Shown here: positions 44,476 through 53,527 of the stretch, one piece after another
How positions within the stretch are numbered: the first letter of the stretch is position 1
Layout of the letters: every line of letters begins with the position of its first letter
Assembly: GCF_036226885.1 (NCBI RefSeq)
Contig: NZ_CP109027.1
Location: 186,001 to 250,000 of the forward strand
From: Streptomyces sp. NBC_00663
GTDB taxonomy: Bacteria > Actinomycetota > Actinomycetes > Streptomycetales > Streptomycetaceae
Direction: 5' to 3'
Length of the DNA: 64,000 nt
Made by a program: the position numbers and the translations under genes
Notes under the pieces: model-generated
The model's input: only the letters and a program-made list of their open reading frames with translations
Databases searched by the model: none
What the model was told of the DNA's origin: nothing

Positions 44476-46086
44476 GTGAGCGGTATCAGTGCCAAGGACA
44501 GAGCCGAGGGCAGCGAGAGCAATACGTACGACGTGGCGGTGATCGGCTACGGGCCGACGGGAGTGACCGCGGCAAACCTGCTCGGGGCGATGGGCCTCAG
44601 GGTCGTCGTGCTGGAGCGCGACGCCGAGGTGTTCGCCCGCGCCCGGGCGATCTCCACGGACGAGGAGGTCGTACGCGTCTGGCAGCGCGTCGGCCTGGCC
44701 GAACGGCTGAAGCGGGACATGCTGGCCGAGCGGCCGCTGGACTTCGTGGACGCGCGCGGCCGCGCCTTCATCAGCGCGCACCCCACCCCGCGCGGCCATG
44801 GCCATCCGCCGCAGATGTTCATCTACCAGCCGGCGTTGGAGCAGGTACTGCGTGAGGGAGTCGCCCGCTACCCGAACGTGGAGGTGCTGCTGCGGCATGA
44901 GTGCCTGCGGCTGCGCCAGGATGCCGACGGCGTCGAATTGACGGTGGTGGGCACCGCCGACGACTCGGTCCGACGGCTGCGTGCCGCGTACGTCATCGCG
45001 GCCGACGGCGGCTCCAGCCTCACCCGTGCGCAGCTGAACGTGGGCTACGAGGGACGGACGTACGAGGACCGGTGGGTGGTCATCGACACCAAGATGCTCA
45101 AGCCCTGGCCGGACCACGACCGGCTGCGCTTCCGCTGCGACCCGGACCGGCCCGCCGTGGACTGCCCGACGCCCCTCGGTCACCACCGCTTCGAGTTCCC
45201 GATCCTGTCGGGTGACGATGAGACGTATCTGACCACCGACGAGGCGATCTACTCGATGGTGGCGCGGTACGGGATCGGCCGGGACCAGATCAGGATCCTT
45301 CGGGCGACTGTCTACAGCCACCACGTCCGCTTCGCCGCCCGCTTCCGGGTGGGCCGGGTCTTCCTCGCCGGGGACGCAGCCCACGCGATGCCGCCGTGGA
45401 TCGGCCAGGGCATGGCGGCCGGCGTGCGGGACGTGGCCAACCTGTGCTGGAAGCTGGATGCCGTGCTGCGCGGCGAGCTGCCAGAGAGCCTGCTGGACAG
45501 TTACGAGGCCGAACGCAAACCGCACGTCAAAGAGATCACCCAACGCGCGGTGTTCGTCGGGCGGATCATCACTGAACGACGCTCGGCCGTCGCCCGGGTC
45601 CGCGACTCCGTGCTGCCCGTCGTGAACCGAGTCCCACGCTTCAGCCAGTGGCTCCAGGACTCCAACTGGATCCCCATAGCCCACTACGCCGACGGCTTCC
45701 ACGCCCGCCCTCGCACCAAGGCGACCGGGCACCAGATACCGCAGCCCTGGGTGACCACCCCCGACGGCAGCCGGGCCCGCCTGGACGACGCCCTGGATGG
45801 CCGGTGGATGCTCCTGCACGGGGGACTGCCCGCACCCCGGCCCGCATGGGAGCACCTCGGCATTCCCTCGCTCAGGGTCACTACCGCCGGCTCCCGCCCG
45901 GCCGGGGGCACCCTCGTCGACGATGACGGTGTCCTGCTGCCCTGGATGGCCAAACGCCGCGCCACCACCCTCGTCCTGCGCCCGGACGGCTACGTGTACG
46001 CCGCCGCGCCCGCGGGTGCCGAACTCCCTCCGCCTCCGGCCGGATTCACCCCCTCAGCGCGCAAATCCGCCTCGCTCACCCGGTAA
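44476..46086 (+). CDS. FAD-dependent aromatic hydroxylase (MhpA-like)
   Basis: A 536-residue single-component flavoprotein hydroxylase of the 3-(3-hydroxyphenyl)propionate hydroxylase type. FAD motifs: YDVAVIGYGPTGVTAANLLG near residue 18, RARAISTDEEVVRVWQRVGL near 55, the DG motif in AYVIAADGGSSLTRAQLNV near 172, and VFLAGDAAHAMPPWIGQGMA near 295 followed by GVRDVANLCWKLDAVLRGEL. The C-terminal thioredoxin-like part is short. It should add a hydroxyl ortho to an existing phenol to make a catechol for the dioxygenase. It is first in a three-gene operon, with GAGG before the GTG and the TetR operator upstream. The substrate is uncertain. Confidence 0.9.
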   Translation: MSGISAKDRAEGSESNTYDVAVIGYGPTGVTAANLLGAMGLRVVVLERDAEVFARARAISTDEEVVRVWQRVGLAERLKRDMLAERPLDFVDARGRAFISAHPTPRGHGHPPQMFIYQPALEQVLREGVARYPNVEVLLRHECLRLRQDADGVELTVVGTADDSVRRLRAAYVIAADGGSSLTRAQLNVGYEGRTYEDRWVVIDTKMLKPWPDHDRLRFRCDPDRPAVDCPTPLGHHRFEFPILSGDDETYLTTDEAIYSMVARYGIGRDQIRILRATVYSHHVRFAARFRVGRVFLAGDAAHAMPPWIGQGMAAGVRDVANLCWKLDAVLRGELPESLLDSYEAERKPHVKEITQRAVFVGRIITERRSAVARVRDSVLPVVNRVPRFSQWLQDSNWIPIAHYADGFHARPRTKATGHQIPQPWVTTPDGSRARLDDALDGRWMLLHGGLPAPRPAWEHLGIPSLRVTTAGSRPAGGTLVDDDGVLLPWMAKRRATTLVLRPDGYVYAAAPAGAELPPPPAGFTPSARKSASLTR

Positions 46087-46094
46087 GGACCGTC

Positions 46095-46958
46095 ATGACC
46101 ACGCACACCGAACTGCCGTCGATGCGGGAGTCCCTGCTCGACGTCGCAGGCAGGAAGATCTTCGTCGCGGAGACCGGGGACGGCCCTCCCGTCCTGCTGC
46201 TGCACGGCGGCGGCCCCGGCGCCTCCGGCGTCTCCAACTACAGCCGCAACATCACGGAGCTGGCCAAGGAACACCGGGTCATCGTCCCCGACCTGCCCGG
46301 CTACGGCCGCAGCTCCAAGGGCATCGACTCCGCCGACCCCTTCGGCAGCCTCGCCGCGGGCATCCGCGGCCTGCTCGACGAACTCGGTCTGGACAAGGCC
46401 CACCTGGTCGGCAACTCCTACGGCGGCGCCTGCGCCCTTCGCCTCGCCCTGGACACCCCGGACCGGGTCGACCGCATGGTCCTCATGGGCCCCGGAGGCA
46501 TCGGAACCACCCGCGCCCTGCCCACCCCCGGCCTCAACAGCCTGCTCAACTACTACACCGGGGACGGGCCTTCGCGGCTCAAACTGGAGAAGTTCATCCG
46601 CCAGTACCTCGTCTTCAACGCCGCCGACCTCCCGGACAGCGTCATAGATACCCGCTACCGGGACAGTCTCGACCCGGAGGTCGTCGCCAACCCGCCGCTC
46701 AGGCGTCCGAAGTCGCTGCGGGCCCTGTGGAAGATGGACTTCACGCGCGACGCCCGCCTGTCCCGGCTGCCCGTGCCGACCCTGGTCCTGTGGGGTGCCG
46801 CCGACAAGGTCAACCGGCCCTCCGGCGCCCGGATGCTGGCCGATCGCCTGCCCAACTGCGACCTCTACATGGTCGCCAACACCGGCCACTGGGTGCAGTT
46901 CGAACGAGCCGACCTCTTCAACCGGCTGTGCGCCGACTTCCTGGCGGGCCGCCGATGA
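46095..46958 (+). CDS. meta-Cleavage product C-C hydrolase (alpha/beta fold)
   Basis: A 287-residue alpha/beta hydrolase of the MhpC/BphD/HsaD type. The oxyanion region is LLLHGGGPGASGVSNYSRNI, the nucleophile Ser is in HLVGNSYGGACALRLAL near residue 112, the Asp in LVLWGAADKVNRPSGA near 235 and the His in MVANTGHWVQFERADLF near 263. It splits the ring-opened product into a dienoate and an acid. It starts eight bases after the hydroxylase stop and overlaps the next gene by four bases. Confidence 0.9.
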   Translation: MTTHTELPSMRESLLDVAGRKIFVAETGDGPPVLLLHGGGPGASGVSNYSRNITELAKEHRVIVPDLPGYGRSSKGIDSADPFGSLAAGIRGLLDELGLDKAHLVGNSYGGACALRLALDTPDRVDRMVLMGPGGIGTTRALPTPGLNSLLNYYTGDGPSRLKLEKFIRQYLVFNAADLPDSVIDTRYRDSLDPEVVANPPLRRPKSLRALWKMDFTRDARLSRLPVPTLVLWGAADKVNRPSGARMLADRLPNCDLYMVANTGHWVQFERADLFNRLCADFLAGRR

Positions 46959-47962
46959 ACACCGCTCCTTCTGTCTTCGGCGCCGTCCATCTCGGTTACA
47001 TCGTCATCGAGAGCAACCGCTTCGCCGACTGGCGCCGCTTCGGAACCGACGCCATCGGCATGCACCATGACGCGGTGGACTCGCACCTGATGCGCTTCCG
47101 CCTCGACGACCAGGAGTGCCGATTCCTCGTTCGACGCGGCCCCGCCGAGGACGTCGTGGCCACCGGCTGGCACATCGACGACCACGCCGGTTTCGAGGAG
47201 ATCGAGGCCCGGATACGAGCCCACGGCGTCCCCGTGGTCGAGGGCACGGCTGAGGAAGCGGCCCTGCGCGGCGTCGAACGCCTGCTGCGCTTCCCCGGCC
47301 CCAAGGGCATCACCCAGGAGATCTACACCACCCCGCGCATCGCCTCAGAACCGCTGCGCATGCTCGCATCCGGCTGGGTCACCGGCGACTCCGGCATGGG
47401 ACACATCGCGATCACCTCCACCAAGCCGACGCAGCTGCGCGGCTACTTCGGTACCGTCTTCGACGCCCGTCTCTCCGACTACATCGACGAGGCCATCAGC
47501 GGCGTGAAACTCAAGGTCCGCTTCCTGCGGGTCAACGAACGCCACCATTCCATCGCGATCGCTGCCGTCCGCGGCCTGCCCATCGACCCGGTCCGCACCC
47601 GCGTTCAGCACCTCAACATCCAGGCCGCCTCGCTCGACGACCTGGCCCGCAGCTACGACCGCGTGCACGAACTCGGCTTCGACATGGCCCTGTCGGTGGG
47701 CCAGCATACGAACGACAAGGAACTGTCGTACTACGCCCGTACCCCGTCGGGCTTCGAGTGGGAGGTCGGCTGGAACCCCCTCGTCATCGACGAGGCCACC
47801 TGGCAGCCCAGCACCCACCAGGGCATCAGCATCTGGGGGCACACCCCGGTCGGTCGGACGATCATCGACAAGCTCGACCAGTTCCGGCTCGGAGGCCTCT
47901 CCCTCGCCCGCCGCGAGGACACCGTGCCCTCACTCAGCGGTGCAGGCACCCCCGACGACTGA
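46955..47962 (+). CDS. Type I extradiol ring-cleavage dioxygenase
   Basis: A 335-residue two-domain vicinal-oxygen-chelate dioxygenase. The N-terminal domain opens HLGYIVIESNRFADWRRFGT. The catalytic C-terminal domain has the metal ligands His in GMGHIAITSTKP near 149, His in RVQHLNIQAASLDDLARSYD near 214 and Glu in GFEWEVGWNP near 268. The acid-base His (RHHSIAIAAVRGL) and Tyr (ELSYYARTPSG) are present. It should cleave a catechol next to the hydroxyl pair, like 2,3-dihydroxybiphenyl 1,2-dioxygenase. The start overlaps the previous stop (ATGA). Last gene of the left operon. Confidence 0.9.
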   Translation: MNTAPSVFGAVHLGYIVIESNRFADWRRFGTDAIGMHHDAVDSHLMRFRLDDQECRFLVRRGPAEDVVATGWHIDDHAGFEEIEARIRAHGVPVVEGTAEEAALRGVERLLRFPGPKGITQEIYTTPRIASEPLRMLASGWVTGDSGMGHIAITSTKPTQLRGYFGTVFDARLSDYIDEAISGVKLKVRFLRVNERHHSIAIAAVRGLPIDPVRTRVQHLNIQAASLDDLARSYDRVHELGFDMALSVGQHTNDKELSYYARTPSGFEWEVGWNPLVIDEATWQPSTHQGISIWGHTPVGRTIIDKLDQFRLGGLSLARREDTVPSLSGAGTPDD

Positions 47963-47974
47963 CCGGCCCCACGC

Positions 47975-48010
47975 GAAGGGCCCAATGCGGCGATCCGCAT
48001 GGGGCCCTTC
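47975..48010. terminator. Bidirectional hairpin between converging operons
   Basis: Arms GAAGGGCCC-A-ATGCGG and CCGCAT-G-GGGCCCTTC with a four-base loop; one mismatch in 16 pairs. It lies 13 bases after the dioxygenase stop and 14 before the aldolase stop, so it can end both transcripts. No T run is present. Confidence 0.75.
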
Positions 48011-48023
48011 ATCTGGTGCCAGA

Positions 48024-49037
48024 TCACACCTCGGCGCGGGCGACCAGGTCCAGCGCAATGTCGGTGATCATGTCCTCCTGACCGCCGACCATGCCCCGAC
48101 GGCCGACCTCGACGAGGATGCTGCGGGTGTCCAAACCGTAGCGGGCGGCAGCGGTCTCGGCGTGGCGGAGGAAGCTGGAGTACACGCCCGCGTAGCCGAG
48201 GCTGAGGGTCTCGCGGTCCACCCGTACCTCGCGGTCCTGCAGCGGTCGTACGAGATCGTCGGCGGCGTCCATAAGCGGGAACAGCTCGCTCGCGTGCTCC
48301 CAGCCCATCAGGTCGGCGACCGCGACGAACGCCTCCAGGGGACAGTTGCCCGCACCAGCGCCCTGGCCGGCGAGGGAGGCGTCGACGCGTACGGCGCCGC
48401 TCTCCACAGCGACCACGCTGTTGGCGACGCCGAGTCCGAGGTTGTGGTGGGCGTGGATGCCCAACTCCGTGGCCGGGTCGAGGATTTCGCGGTAGGCACG
48501 GAACCGGTCGCGGACGCCGTCCATGGTGAGCCGGCCGCCTGAGTCCGTGACGTAGACGCAGTGGGCGCCGTAGGACTCCATCAGCTTGGCCTGGCGGGCC
48601 AGTTCGGCCGGTTCGGCCATGTGGGACATCATCAGGAACCCGGCGACGTCCATGCCCAACTCCCGTGCCGCGGCGATGTGCTGGGCGGAGATGTCGGCCT
48701 CGGTGCAGTGCGTGGCGACGCGGACCGAGCGGATGCCAAGGCGGTGTGCCTGGCGGAGGTCGTACAGACTGCCGATGCCCGGCAGCAGGAGTGTGGTGGG
48801 TACGGCGTGGTGGGCGACGTCGGTGACGGCTTCGATCCACTCCCAGTCGGTGTGCGCGCCGATGCCGTAGTTGATGCTGGAGCCGGCCAGTCCGTCGCCG
48901 TGCGCGATCTCGATGGCGGCCACTCCCGCCGCGTCCAGGGCGGCGGCGATGGTGCGGGCCTGTTCGACGGTGTAGCGGTGCCGGACCGCGTGCATGCCGT
49001 CCCGCAGGGTGACGTCCTGGATGTACAGAGCGGTCAC
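48024..49037 (-). CDS. mhpE: 4-Hydroxy-2-oxovalerate aldolase
   Basis: A 337-residue class II pyruvate aldolase. Near the start [17 protein letters not shown] holds the catalytic Arg and Asp; IEIAHGDGL and VTDSGGRLT follow. The metal-binding [20 protein letters not shown] is near residue 197 and [20 protein letters not shown] after it. It cleaves 4-hydroxy-2-oxoacids to pyruvate and an aldehyde, channelled to the acylating dehydrogenase. The GTG start at 49037 overlaps that gene's stop by four bases, as in mhp and hsa operons. The frame remains open far upstream, but only this part matches. Confidence 0.95.
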   Translation of the reverse strand: MTALYIQDVTLRDGMHAVRHRYTVEQARTIAAALDAAGVAAIEIAHGDGLAGSSINYGIGAHTDWEWIEAVTDVAHHAVPTTLLLPGIGSLYDLRQAHRLGIRSVRVATHCTEADISAQHIAAARELGMDVAGFLMMSHMAEPAELARQAKLMESYGAHCVYVTDSGGRLTMDGVRDRFRAYREILDPATELGIHAHHNLGLGVANSVVAVESGAVRVDASLAGQGAGAGNCPLEAFVAVADLMGWEHASELFPLMDAADDLVRPLQDREVRVDRETLSLGYAGVYSSFLRHAETAAARYGLDTRSILVEVGRRGMVGGQEDMITDIALDLVARAEV

Positions 49038-49960
49038 TTGGCCGCCTCCCTGCTGTGGGCGGCCATGCGCTCCGCGGTGCGCAGCGCGGCCGAGGTCATG
49101 ATGTCGAGGTTTCCGGCGTAGGCGGGCAAGTAGTGGGCGGCGCCCTCGACTTCGAGGAAGACGGAGACCTTCAGCAGCTCGCCGGGGCCCAGGCCGCTCA
49201 GCGGGTCGTCCGCCGCCACCTTCTCGTACTGCACCTTCTGCTTGAGGCGGTAACCCGACACGTACGCCTGCACGCGCGCGACCATCTCCTCGACCGACGC
49301 CGTGACGGCCTCCGTGGCGCACTCGGAGACCAGGCAGTGCACGGTGTCCCGCATGATCAGCGGGGGTTCGGCCGGGTTGAGGACAATGATCGCCTTGCCG
49401 CGCGCGGCACCACCGACCCGCTCGATCGCGGAGGAGGTCGTCTCGGTGAACTCGTCGATGTTCGCCCGGGTACCCGGACCGGCGGAGCGGGAGGCGATGG
49501 ACGCGACGATCTCGCCGTAGTGGACCTGCGATACGGCGTTGACCGCGGCGACGATCGGGATAGTGGCCTGGCCCCCGCAGGTGACCATGTTGACGTTGGG
49601 CGCGTCGAGGTGGGCGTCGCCGTTGACCGGCGGGACGACGTACGGGCCGAGCGCCGCCGGAGTGAGGTCGACCAGGGTGCGGCCGAGCGGGCGGAGCACC
49701 TCGTCGTGGTGGCGGTGGGCGCCGGCCGAGGTGGCGTCGAAGACGATGTCGATGTCGGCGAACTCGTCCAGCTTCACCAGGCCTTCGACACCCTCGTGGG
49801 TCGTGGCGACCTTGAGACGGCGGGCGCGGGCCAGGCCGTCGGAGTCCGGGTCGATACCGGCCATCGCGGTGATCTCCAGGCTCTCCGAGAGCCGCAGGAC
49901 CTTGATCATGAGGTCGGTGCCGATGTTGCCGGAGCCGATGATGGCGACCTTGGTGGTCAT
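49034..49960 (-). CDS. mhpF: Acetaldehyde dehydrogenase (acylating)
   Basis: A 308-residue CoA-acylating dehydrogenase of the MhpF/BphJ family. The NAD motif is [20 protein letters not shown] near residue 3, [17 protein letters not shown] follows, and [20 protein letters not shown] near 124 contains the catalytic Cys. [20 protein letters not shown] is the usual family signature. It converts acetaldehyde or propanal from the aldolase to the acyl-CoA in a channelled complex. Its start overlaps the hydratase stop by four bases. Confidence 0.95.
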   Translation of the reverse strand: MTTKVAIIGSGNIGTDLMIKVLRLSESLEITAMAGIDPDSDGLARARRLKVATTHEGVEGLVKLDEFADIDIVFDATSAGAHRHHDEVLRPLGRTLVDLTPAALGPYVVPPVNGDAHLDAPNVNMVTCGGQATIPIVAAVNAVSQVHYGEIVASIASRSAGPGTRANIDEFTETTSSAIERVGGAARGKAIIVLNPAEPPLIMRDTVHCLVSECATEAVTASVEEMVARVQAYVSGYRLKQKVQYEKVAADDPLSGLGPGELLKVSVFLEVEGAAHYLPAYAGNLDIMTSAALRTAERMAAHSREAAK

Positions 49961-50766
49961 GACTGCGCCCCTTCCTGGGCGAACCCGACCTGGACAGAGC
50001 CCAGGCCGAAGATATGGGCGTCGAAGACGTCACACGGGGCTGCGGGGGCCATCGGGCCCAGGGCCCCGGTCAGCACGAGGTCGCCGGCCCGCAGCGGGTC
50101 GCCGCGCTCCGCGAGGGCCTGGGCCAGCCAGACGGCCGCGTTGAGGGGGCTGCCGAGACAGTCGGCACCGGTGCCCTGGGAGACCGTCTCGCCGTTGCGG
50201 GTCATGGTCATCGACACCGAGCGCAGATCGAGCCCGCTGAGTGGCACGGGGGTGCCACCGAGGACGTACAGGCCGCAGGAGGCGTTGTCGGCGACGGTGT
50301 CGACGAGGGAGATGTCCCAGCCGGCGATCCGGCTGTCGACGATCTCCAGGGCGGGCAGAGCGAAGTCGACCGCGCGCAGCACGTCCACGACCGTGCACTC
50401 GCGGTGCGGCAGATCCTCGGCAAGAACGAGCGCGACCTCGGCCTCCACCTTCGGCTGGAGCAGCCGCCCGGCGGGCACCTCGCCGCCCTGCGGCACCGCC
50501 ATGTCCGCGAACAACGCGCCGAAGTCGGGCTGGTCCACGCCTAGTTGCCGTTGCACGGCCGTGGAGGTCAGGCCGATCTTGCGGCCGACGATCCGGCGCC
50601 CGGCGTCCAGGGCACGGCGGACGTTGACCTGCTGCACGGCGTAAGCCGTCTCCAGGTCGCCGGCGTCGAACAGCGTCCGCACCGGCGGGCAGGCGGCCCG
50701 AGTGCGGGTGGCCTCCTCCAGTAGGTCGGCGGCCTTGACCACGGCCGGTGAGGCGGTGTGCGGCAT
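49957..50766 (-). CDS. mhpD: 2-Keto-4-pentenoate hydratase
   Basis: About 269 residues from the ATG at 50766, which has GAGGAA just upstream; earlier starts overlap the divergent IclR gene. [20 protein letters not shown] near residue 60, [20 protein letters not shown], and [19 protein letters not shown] carry the metal-binding Glu pair. [20 protein letters not shown] and [13 protein letters not shown] follow. It adds water to a 2-hydroxydienoate to give 4-hydroxy-2-oxovalerate for the aldolase. First gene of the right operon and divergent from the regulator. Confidence 0.95.
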   Translation of the reverse strand: MPHTASPAVVKAADLLEEATRTRAACPPVRTLFDAGDLETAYAVQQVNVRRALDAGRRIVGRKIGLTSTAVQRQLGVDQPDFGALFADMAVPQGGEVPAGRLLQPKVEAEVALVLAEDLPHRECTVVDVLRAVDFALPALEIVDSRIAGWDISLVDTVADNASCGLYVLGGTPVPLSGLDLRSVSMTMTRNGETVSQGTGADCLGSPLNAAVWLAQALAERGDPLRAGDLVLTGALGPMAPAAPCDVFDAHIFGLGSVQVGFAQEGAQS

Positions 50767-50833
50767 GGATTCCTCCAGGGGTGCGAGTACTGCCATCGAT
50801 ATAGACACCTCTCCTCGGATGAGCCAAGCTTTG

Positions 50834-50848
50834 TTCCGTGTCACGGAA
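50834..50848. promoter_or_regulatory. Candidate IclR operator over the regulator start
   Basis: TTCCGTG-T-CACGGAA is a perfect seven-base inverted repeat. It includes the GTG at 50838 and lies about 70 bases upstream of the hydratase start. IclR proteins often bind such TTCCG/CGGAA-type palindromes. Confidence 0.5.
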
Positions 50849-51587
50849 TATTGCGAGCGGCAGCATGTTGGAAAAGGCCACTTTTATCTTGGAATGTTTC
50901 AGCCCAAGCGGTGGTCCGTTCCGTTTGTCAGAACTTTCGGAGCTCGCCGGACTGCCGAAGCCGACGGTCCACCGACTGGCCGCGGACCTCGTCCGGCTCG
51001 GCTGGCTGGAGCGGTCGGGCGCCCAGTACCGCCTCGGCGCGAAGCTGTTTGAGCTCGGCTCGCTGGTCCCGCACCGACTCGACCTGCGCGAGGCGGCCCT
51101 GCCGTTCCTCCAGGACCTGTTCGAGGCCACGCGGGAGACCGTCCATCTCGGCGTGCGCGACGGCATGGAGGTCGTCTACCTCGAACGCATCCACGGCCAC
51201 GAGGCCCTCCAACTCCCCTCCCGCATCGGTGGCTCCCTCCCGCTGAGCTGCACCGGCGTCGGCAAGGCCCTGCTCGCCTTCTTGGGCGCCGAGCTCACCG
51301 AGGAGGTGCTGTCCCAGCCTCTGCCGAGCCTGACGCCGTACTCGATCACCGACCCGGTGCGGCTGCGGACGGCCCTGGAGAAGATCCGGGTCTCGGGGCT
51401 CGCCTACGAGGAGCAGGAGGCGGCGCTGGAGGTGAGTTGTATCGCGGCTCCCGTCTTCTCAGGTGGTACGGCAGTGGCGGCGCTCTCGGTGGCCGTACCG
51501 CGCTCCCGGTTCAGCCCCGCTCAGCTGGCTCCGGCGGTCCGGACGGCGGCGCTGGGGCTGTCGCGGGTGCTGCGCGCGGGCGCGTGA
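50838..51587 (+). CDS. IclR-family transcriptional regulator
   Basis: A 249-residue regulator if the GTG at 50838 is used; the ATG at 50865 (MLEKATFILECF) is equally likely and would free the palindrome from coding. The helix-turn-helix is RLSELSELAGLPKPTVHRLA. The effector domain has ETVHLGVRDGMEVVYLERIH, LPLSCTGVGKALLAFLGAEL and AALEVSCIAAPVF. IclR proteins commonly activate aromatic catabolic operons. It is divergent from the hydratase-aldehyde-aldolase operon, its likely target. Confidence 0.9.
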   Translation: MSRNIASGSMLEKATFILECFSPSGGPFRLSELSELAGLPKPTVHRLAADLVRLGWLERSGAQYRLGAKLFELGSLVPHRLDLREAALPFLQDLFEATRETVHLGVRDGMEVVYLERIHGHEALQLPSRIGGSLPLSCTGVGKALLAFLGAELTEEVLSQPLPSLTPYSITDPVRLRTALEKIRVSGLAYEEQEAALEVSCIAAPVFSGGTAVAALSVAVPRSRFSPAQLAPAVRTAALGLSRVLRAGA

Positions 51588-51591
51588 GACG

Positions 51592-52626
51592 TCATGTTGG
51601 CTGGACCAACTTGAAGACGAGCCGGGCAGCGGCCCGTTGGGCGGACTTCCGCAGTCCCGACCCGGACCTGGAAGGCGCGGAAGTCCCGCCGAAACGAGGG
51701 AAGAGCGCCTCGGCGTTGCCGCGGTCGACGGCCTTGAGCGACTCCGCATCGAGCGGGTGGCTGTCCAGGCCGTTAGCGAAGTACTGGCCCGCGGCAGTGG
51801 GGGCGAATGGCCAGTCGCTGCCGAACATGACGCGCCCGGGGCGGGCGAAGGCCAGCAGGGTGGGCAGGGCCGCCGGGCTGGAGGACAGGGCCGTGTCGAA
51901 GTAGAAGTCTCGGAAGTCGTCCAGGACGTCCAACGGGCTGCGCCCGGCATCAGCGGCGATGGCGACAGCCATCCGGTGCGAGGAGTAGGGGACGAAACCG
52001 CCGGCGTGACTGAGGATGAACCGGATGTTCGGATAGCGGCGCGGGATGCCGTTGCGAACGAGGAGATAGGCGGCCCGCGTGGTGTCGAGCAGGAAGTCGG
52101 CGGCGAACGGCGGGATGCCCTCGACCGGCGGCGCGGGAAGGTCGGCCGGGTGGACGAACACGACGGCCGCGTGCTCGTCGAGCGTCTGCCACAGGGAGTC
52201 CTGTCCCTCCGCGCCCAGATAGGTGCCCCGACTGTTGGCCAGCAGGGTGACCCCGTCGGCACCCAGCTCCGTCAGCGCCCGCCGGGCCTCGGCCGCGGAG
52301 GCGACGGCGTCCGGCATCGGCACGGTTGCGAACCAGCCGAACCGCCCCGCGTGACTTTCGGCCAGATCAGCGGAGAAGTCGTTGAGTCGCCGGGCCAGAT
52401 GGGCGGCCTCGGCCGGATCGTCGAGGAATGCGGCGCCCGGCGTGGAGACGGAGACGATCCCCGTCTCTGTCCCCAGCAGGTCCATCAGCTCCAGCGCCGA
52501 CTCGGGGTTCCAGTCCGGCAGCGCCCGGCCGCCGGCCTCGGCGATGCCCTCCTTGGCGAGGAGGTCCCGGTAGAAGGCGGGAATGAGGTGCTGGTGGACG
52601 TCGATACGGCGTGGGATGGCGGCCAT
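51592..52626 (-). CDS. Amidohydrolase_2 family enzyme (decarboxylase-like)
   Basis: A 344-residue TIM-barrel metalloenzyme. The metal-binding DVHQHLIPAFYRD is at the N-terminus; VVFVHPADLPAPPVEGIPPF near residue 157, RFILSHAGGFVPYSSHRMAV near 206 and RVMFGSDWPFAPTAAGQYFA near 267 supply the remaining His and Asp. It resembles ACMSD and gamma-resorcylate-type decarboxylases, which remove carboxyl groups from aromatic or ring-opened acids. The right copy of the cluster operator is 35 bases upstream of its start, so it is probably induced with the hydroxylase operon. The C-terminal tail is basic and atypical. Confidence 0.88.
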   Translation of the reverse strand: MAAIPRRIDVHQHLIPAFYRDLLAKEGIAEAGGRALPDWNPESALELMDLLGTETGIVSVSTPGAAFLDDPAEAAHLARRLNDFSADLAESHAGRFGWFATVPMPDAVASAAEARRALTELGADGVTLLANSRGTYLGAEGQDSLWQTLDEHAAVVFVHPADLPAPPVEGIPPFAADFLLDTTRAAYLLVRNGIPRRYPNIRFILSHAGGFVPYSSHRMAVAIAADAGRSPLDVLDDFRDFYFDTALSSSPAALPTLLAFARPGRVMFGSDWPFAPTAAGQYFANGLDSHPLDAESLKAVDRGNAEALFPRFGGTSAPSRSGSGLRKSAQRAAARLVFKLVQPT

Positions 52627-52660
52627 GAGGTGACTTCCTTGCGGCTCTGACGCACGGTGA

Positions 52661-52696
52661 CTGTAGCGGTCACTCCAATTGGAGTAAACGCTACAG
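52661..52696. promoter_or_regulatory. 36-bp palindromic operator, right copy
   Basis: CTGTAGCG and CGCTACAG arms around the perfect palindrome ACTCCAATTGGAGT with 3-base spacers. It is the same 8-3-14-3-8 design as 44403-44438, and all six arm bases nearest the spacers match. Confidence 0.85.
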
Positions 52697-52849
52697 CAGT
52701 GCTGGATCGCAAGAGAGTGTGCCGCCGGTCACCACCACGGATGGCCAGTACCGCATCCACCACGCGCGGCCACGGGGATCCGTATGGAAAGGTCAGGCGC
52801 GAACGCGCTTCAGACCTGGGTTCTGCCGCACGAGCGCAGGCAGCAGGAG

Positions 52850-52945
52850 GCACTGGGGAGCCCGACGACGGCGTAGGTGGTGATGGCACGCACCGCGCCC
52901 TCGTCCGGTTGGGATCAGAGTTCGGACGACTTCAGTGACCCGACC
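52850..52945 (-). pseudogene. TetR-family remnant related to the cluster regulator
   Basis: One frame reads RVTEVVRTLIPTG. After a one-base shift another reads DEGAVRAITTYAVVGLP. The intact TetR at 43710-44348 has ITEVIRTLLPDLDEDAVRTL and TTYAVAGADG in the same order. About 30 residues of its ligand domain are thus left here. Confidence 0.6.
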
Positions 52946-53527
52946 GAGGGTGTCCAGGCCAGGCCCTGCTGGGCCCCTGAGCCGGGGATCGCGAATGTGG
53001 CGTCGGTGTCCTCACCTTTTCTCCAAGCGTCAGGGCGATTTGGGCCGAGGGGGCCCGCCGCGCGGGTCCCCCAGAGAGCCGACGCGACCCGGTCAGGGGA
53101 CAGAGAGCGCGCGGTCAGGCTGGCGAGGGTGAGAGCCGTGCGATCTGGGCCGTTTTCAGTACGGGCCGTTTCTCCCTCGCGCCGATCAACCTCGTCGACA
53201 ACTGCATGATCCAGGCGAGCCCATCGCCACCACGCCGCACCGACTCCGTCCCCCCGGACGGCGCGAACGACTCGACCCCGAAATAGCCACCTCCGGTTTC
53301 CTCGCATCCAGCCAGCGTCCAGAATTCAGTGCCGAACTAGCCAGAGGAGCCATGTAGCGCAGCGTCACCCGCCATAAACTAGAACGTCCATGCAGGTCAG
53401 AGCCACGCGCACCACCGACGCCGGCAACGAGGCCGAACTCACGCGCAGCGGATTCAGTCCGTTCAGACAAAGTTGACGATCTGACAGGACAAATTGAAAG
53501 TTTCCGCAGGTCAGAGGCCTACAAACG
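52946..53527. other. No recognised gene
   Basis: About 580 bases with only short Arg/Ser-rich frames. A few GC-rich inverted repeats occur, none with a terminator-like T run. It lies between the TetR remnant and the tRNA-like scar. Confidence 0.45.

Noticed and set aside
45797..46950. Plus-strand frame extending upstream of the dioxygenase through the hydroxylase end and the hydrolase
   Set aside because: Only the part from 46955 matches a family; the upstream part is Pro/Arg-rich and out of frame with two recognised genes.
49037..50033. Upstream extension of the aldolase frame
   Set aside because: It lies within the acetaldehyde dehydrogenase gene in another frame; the four-base overlap start at 49037 is the normal mhp arrangement.
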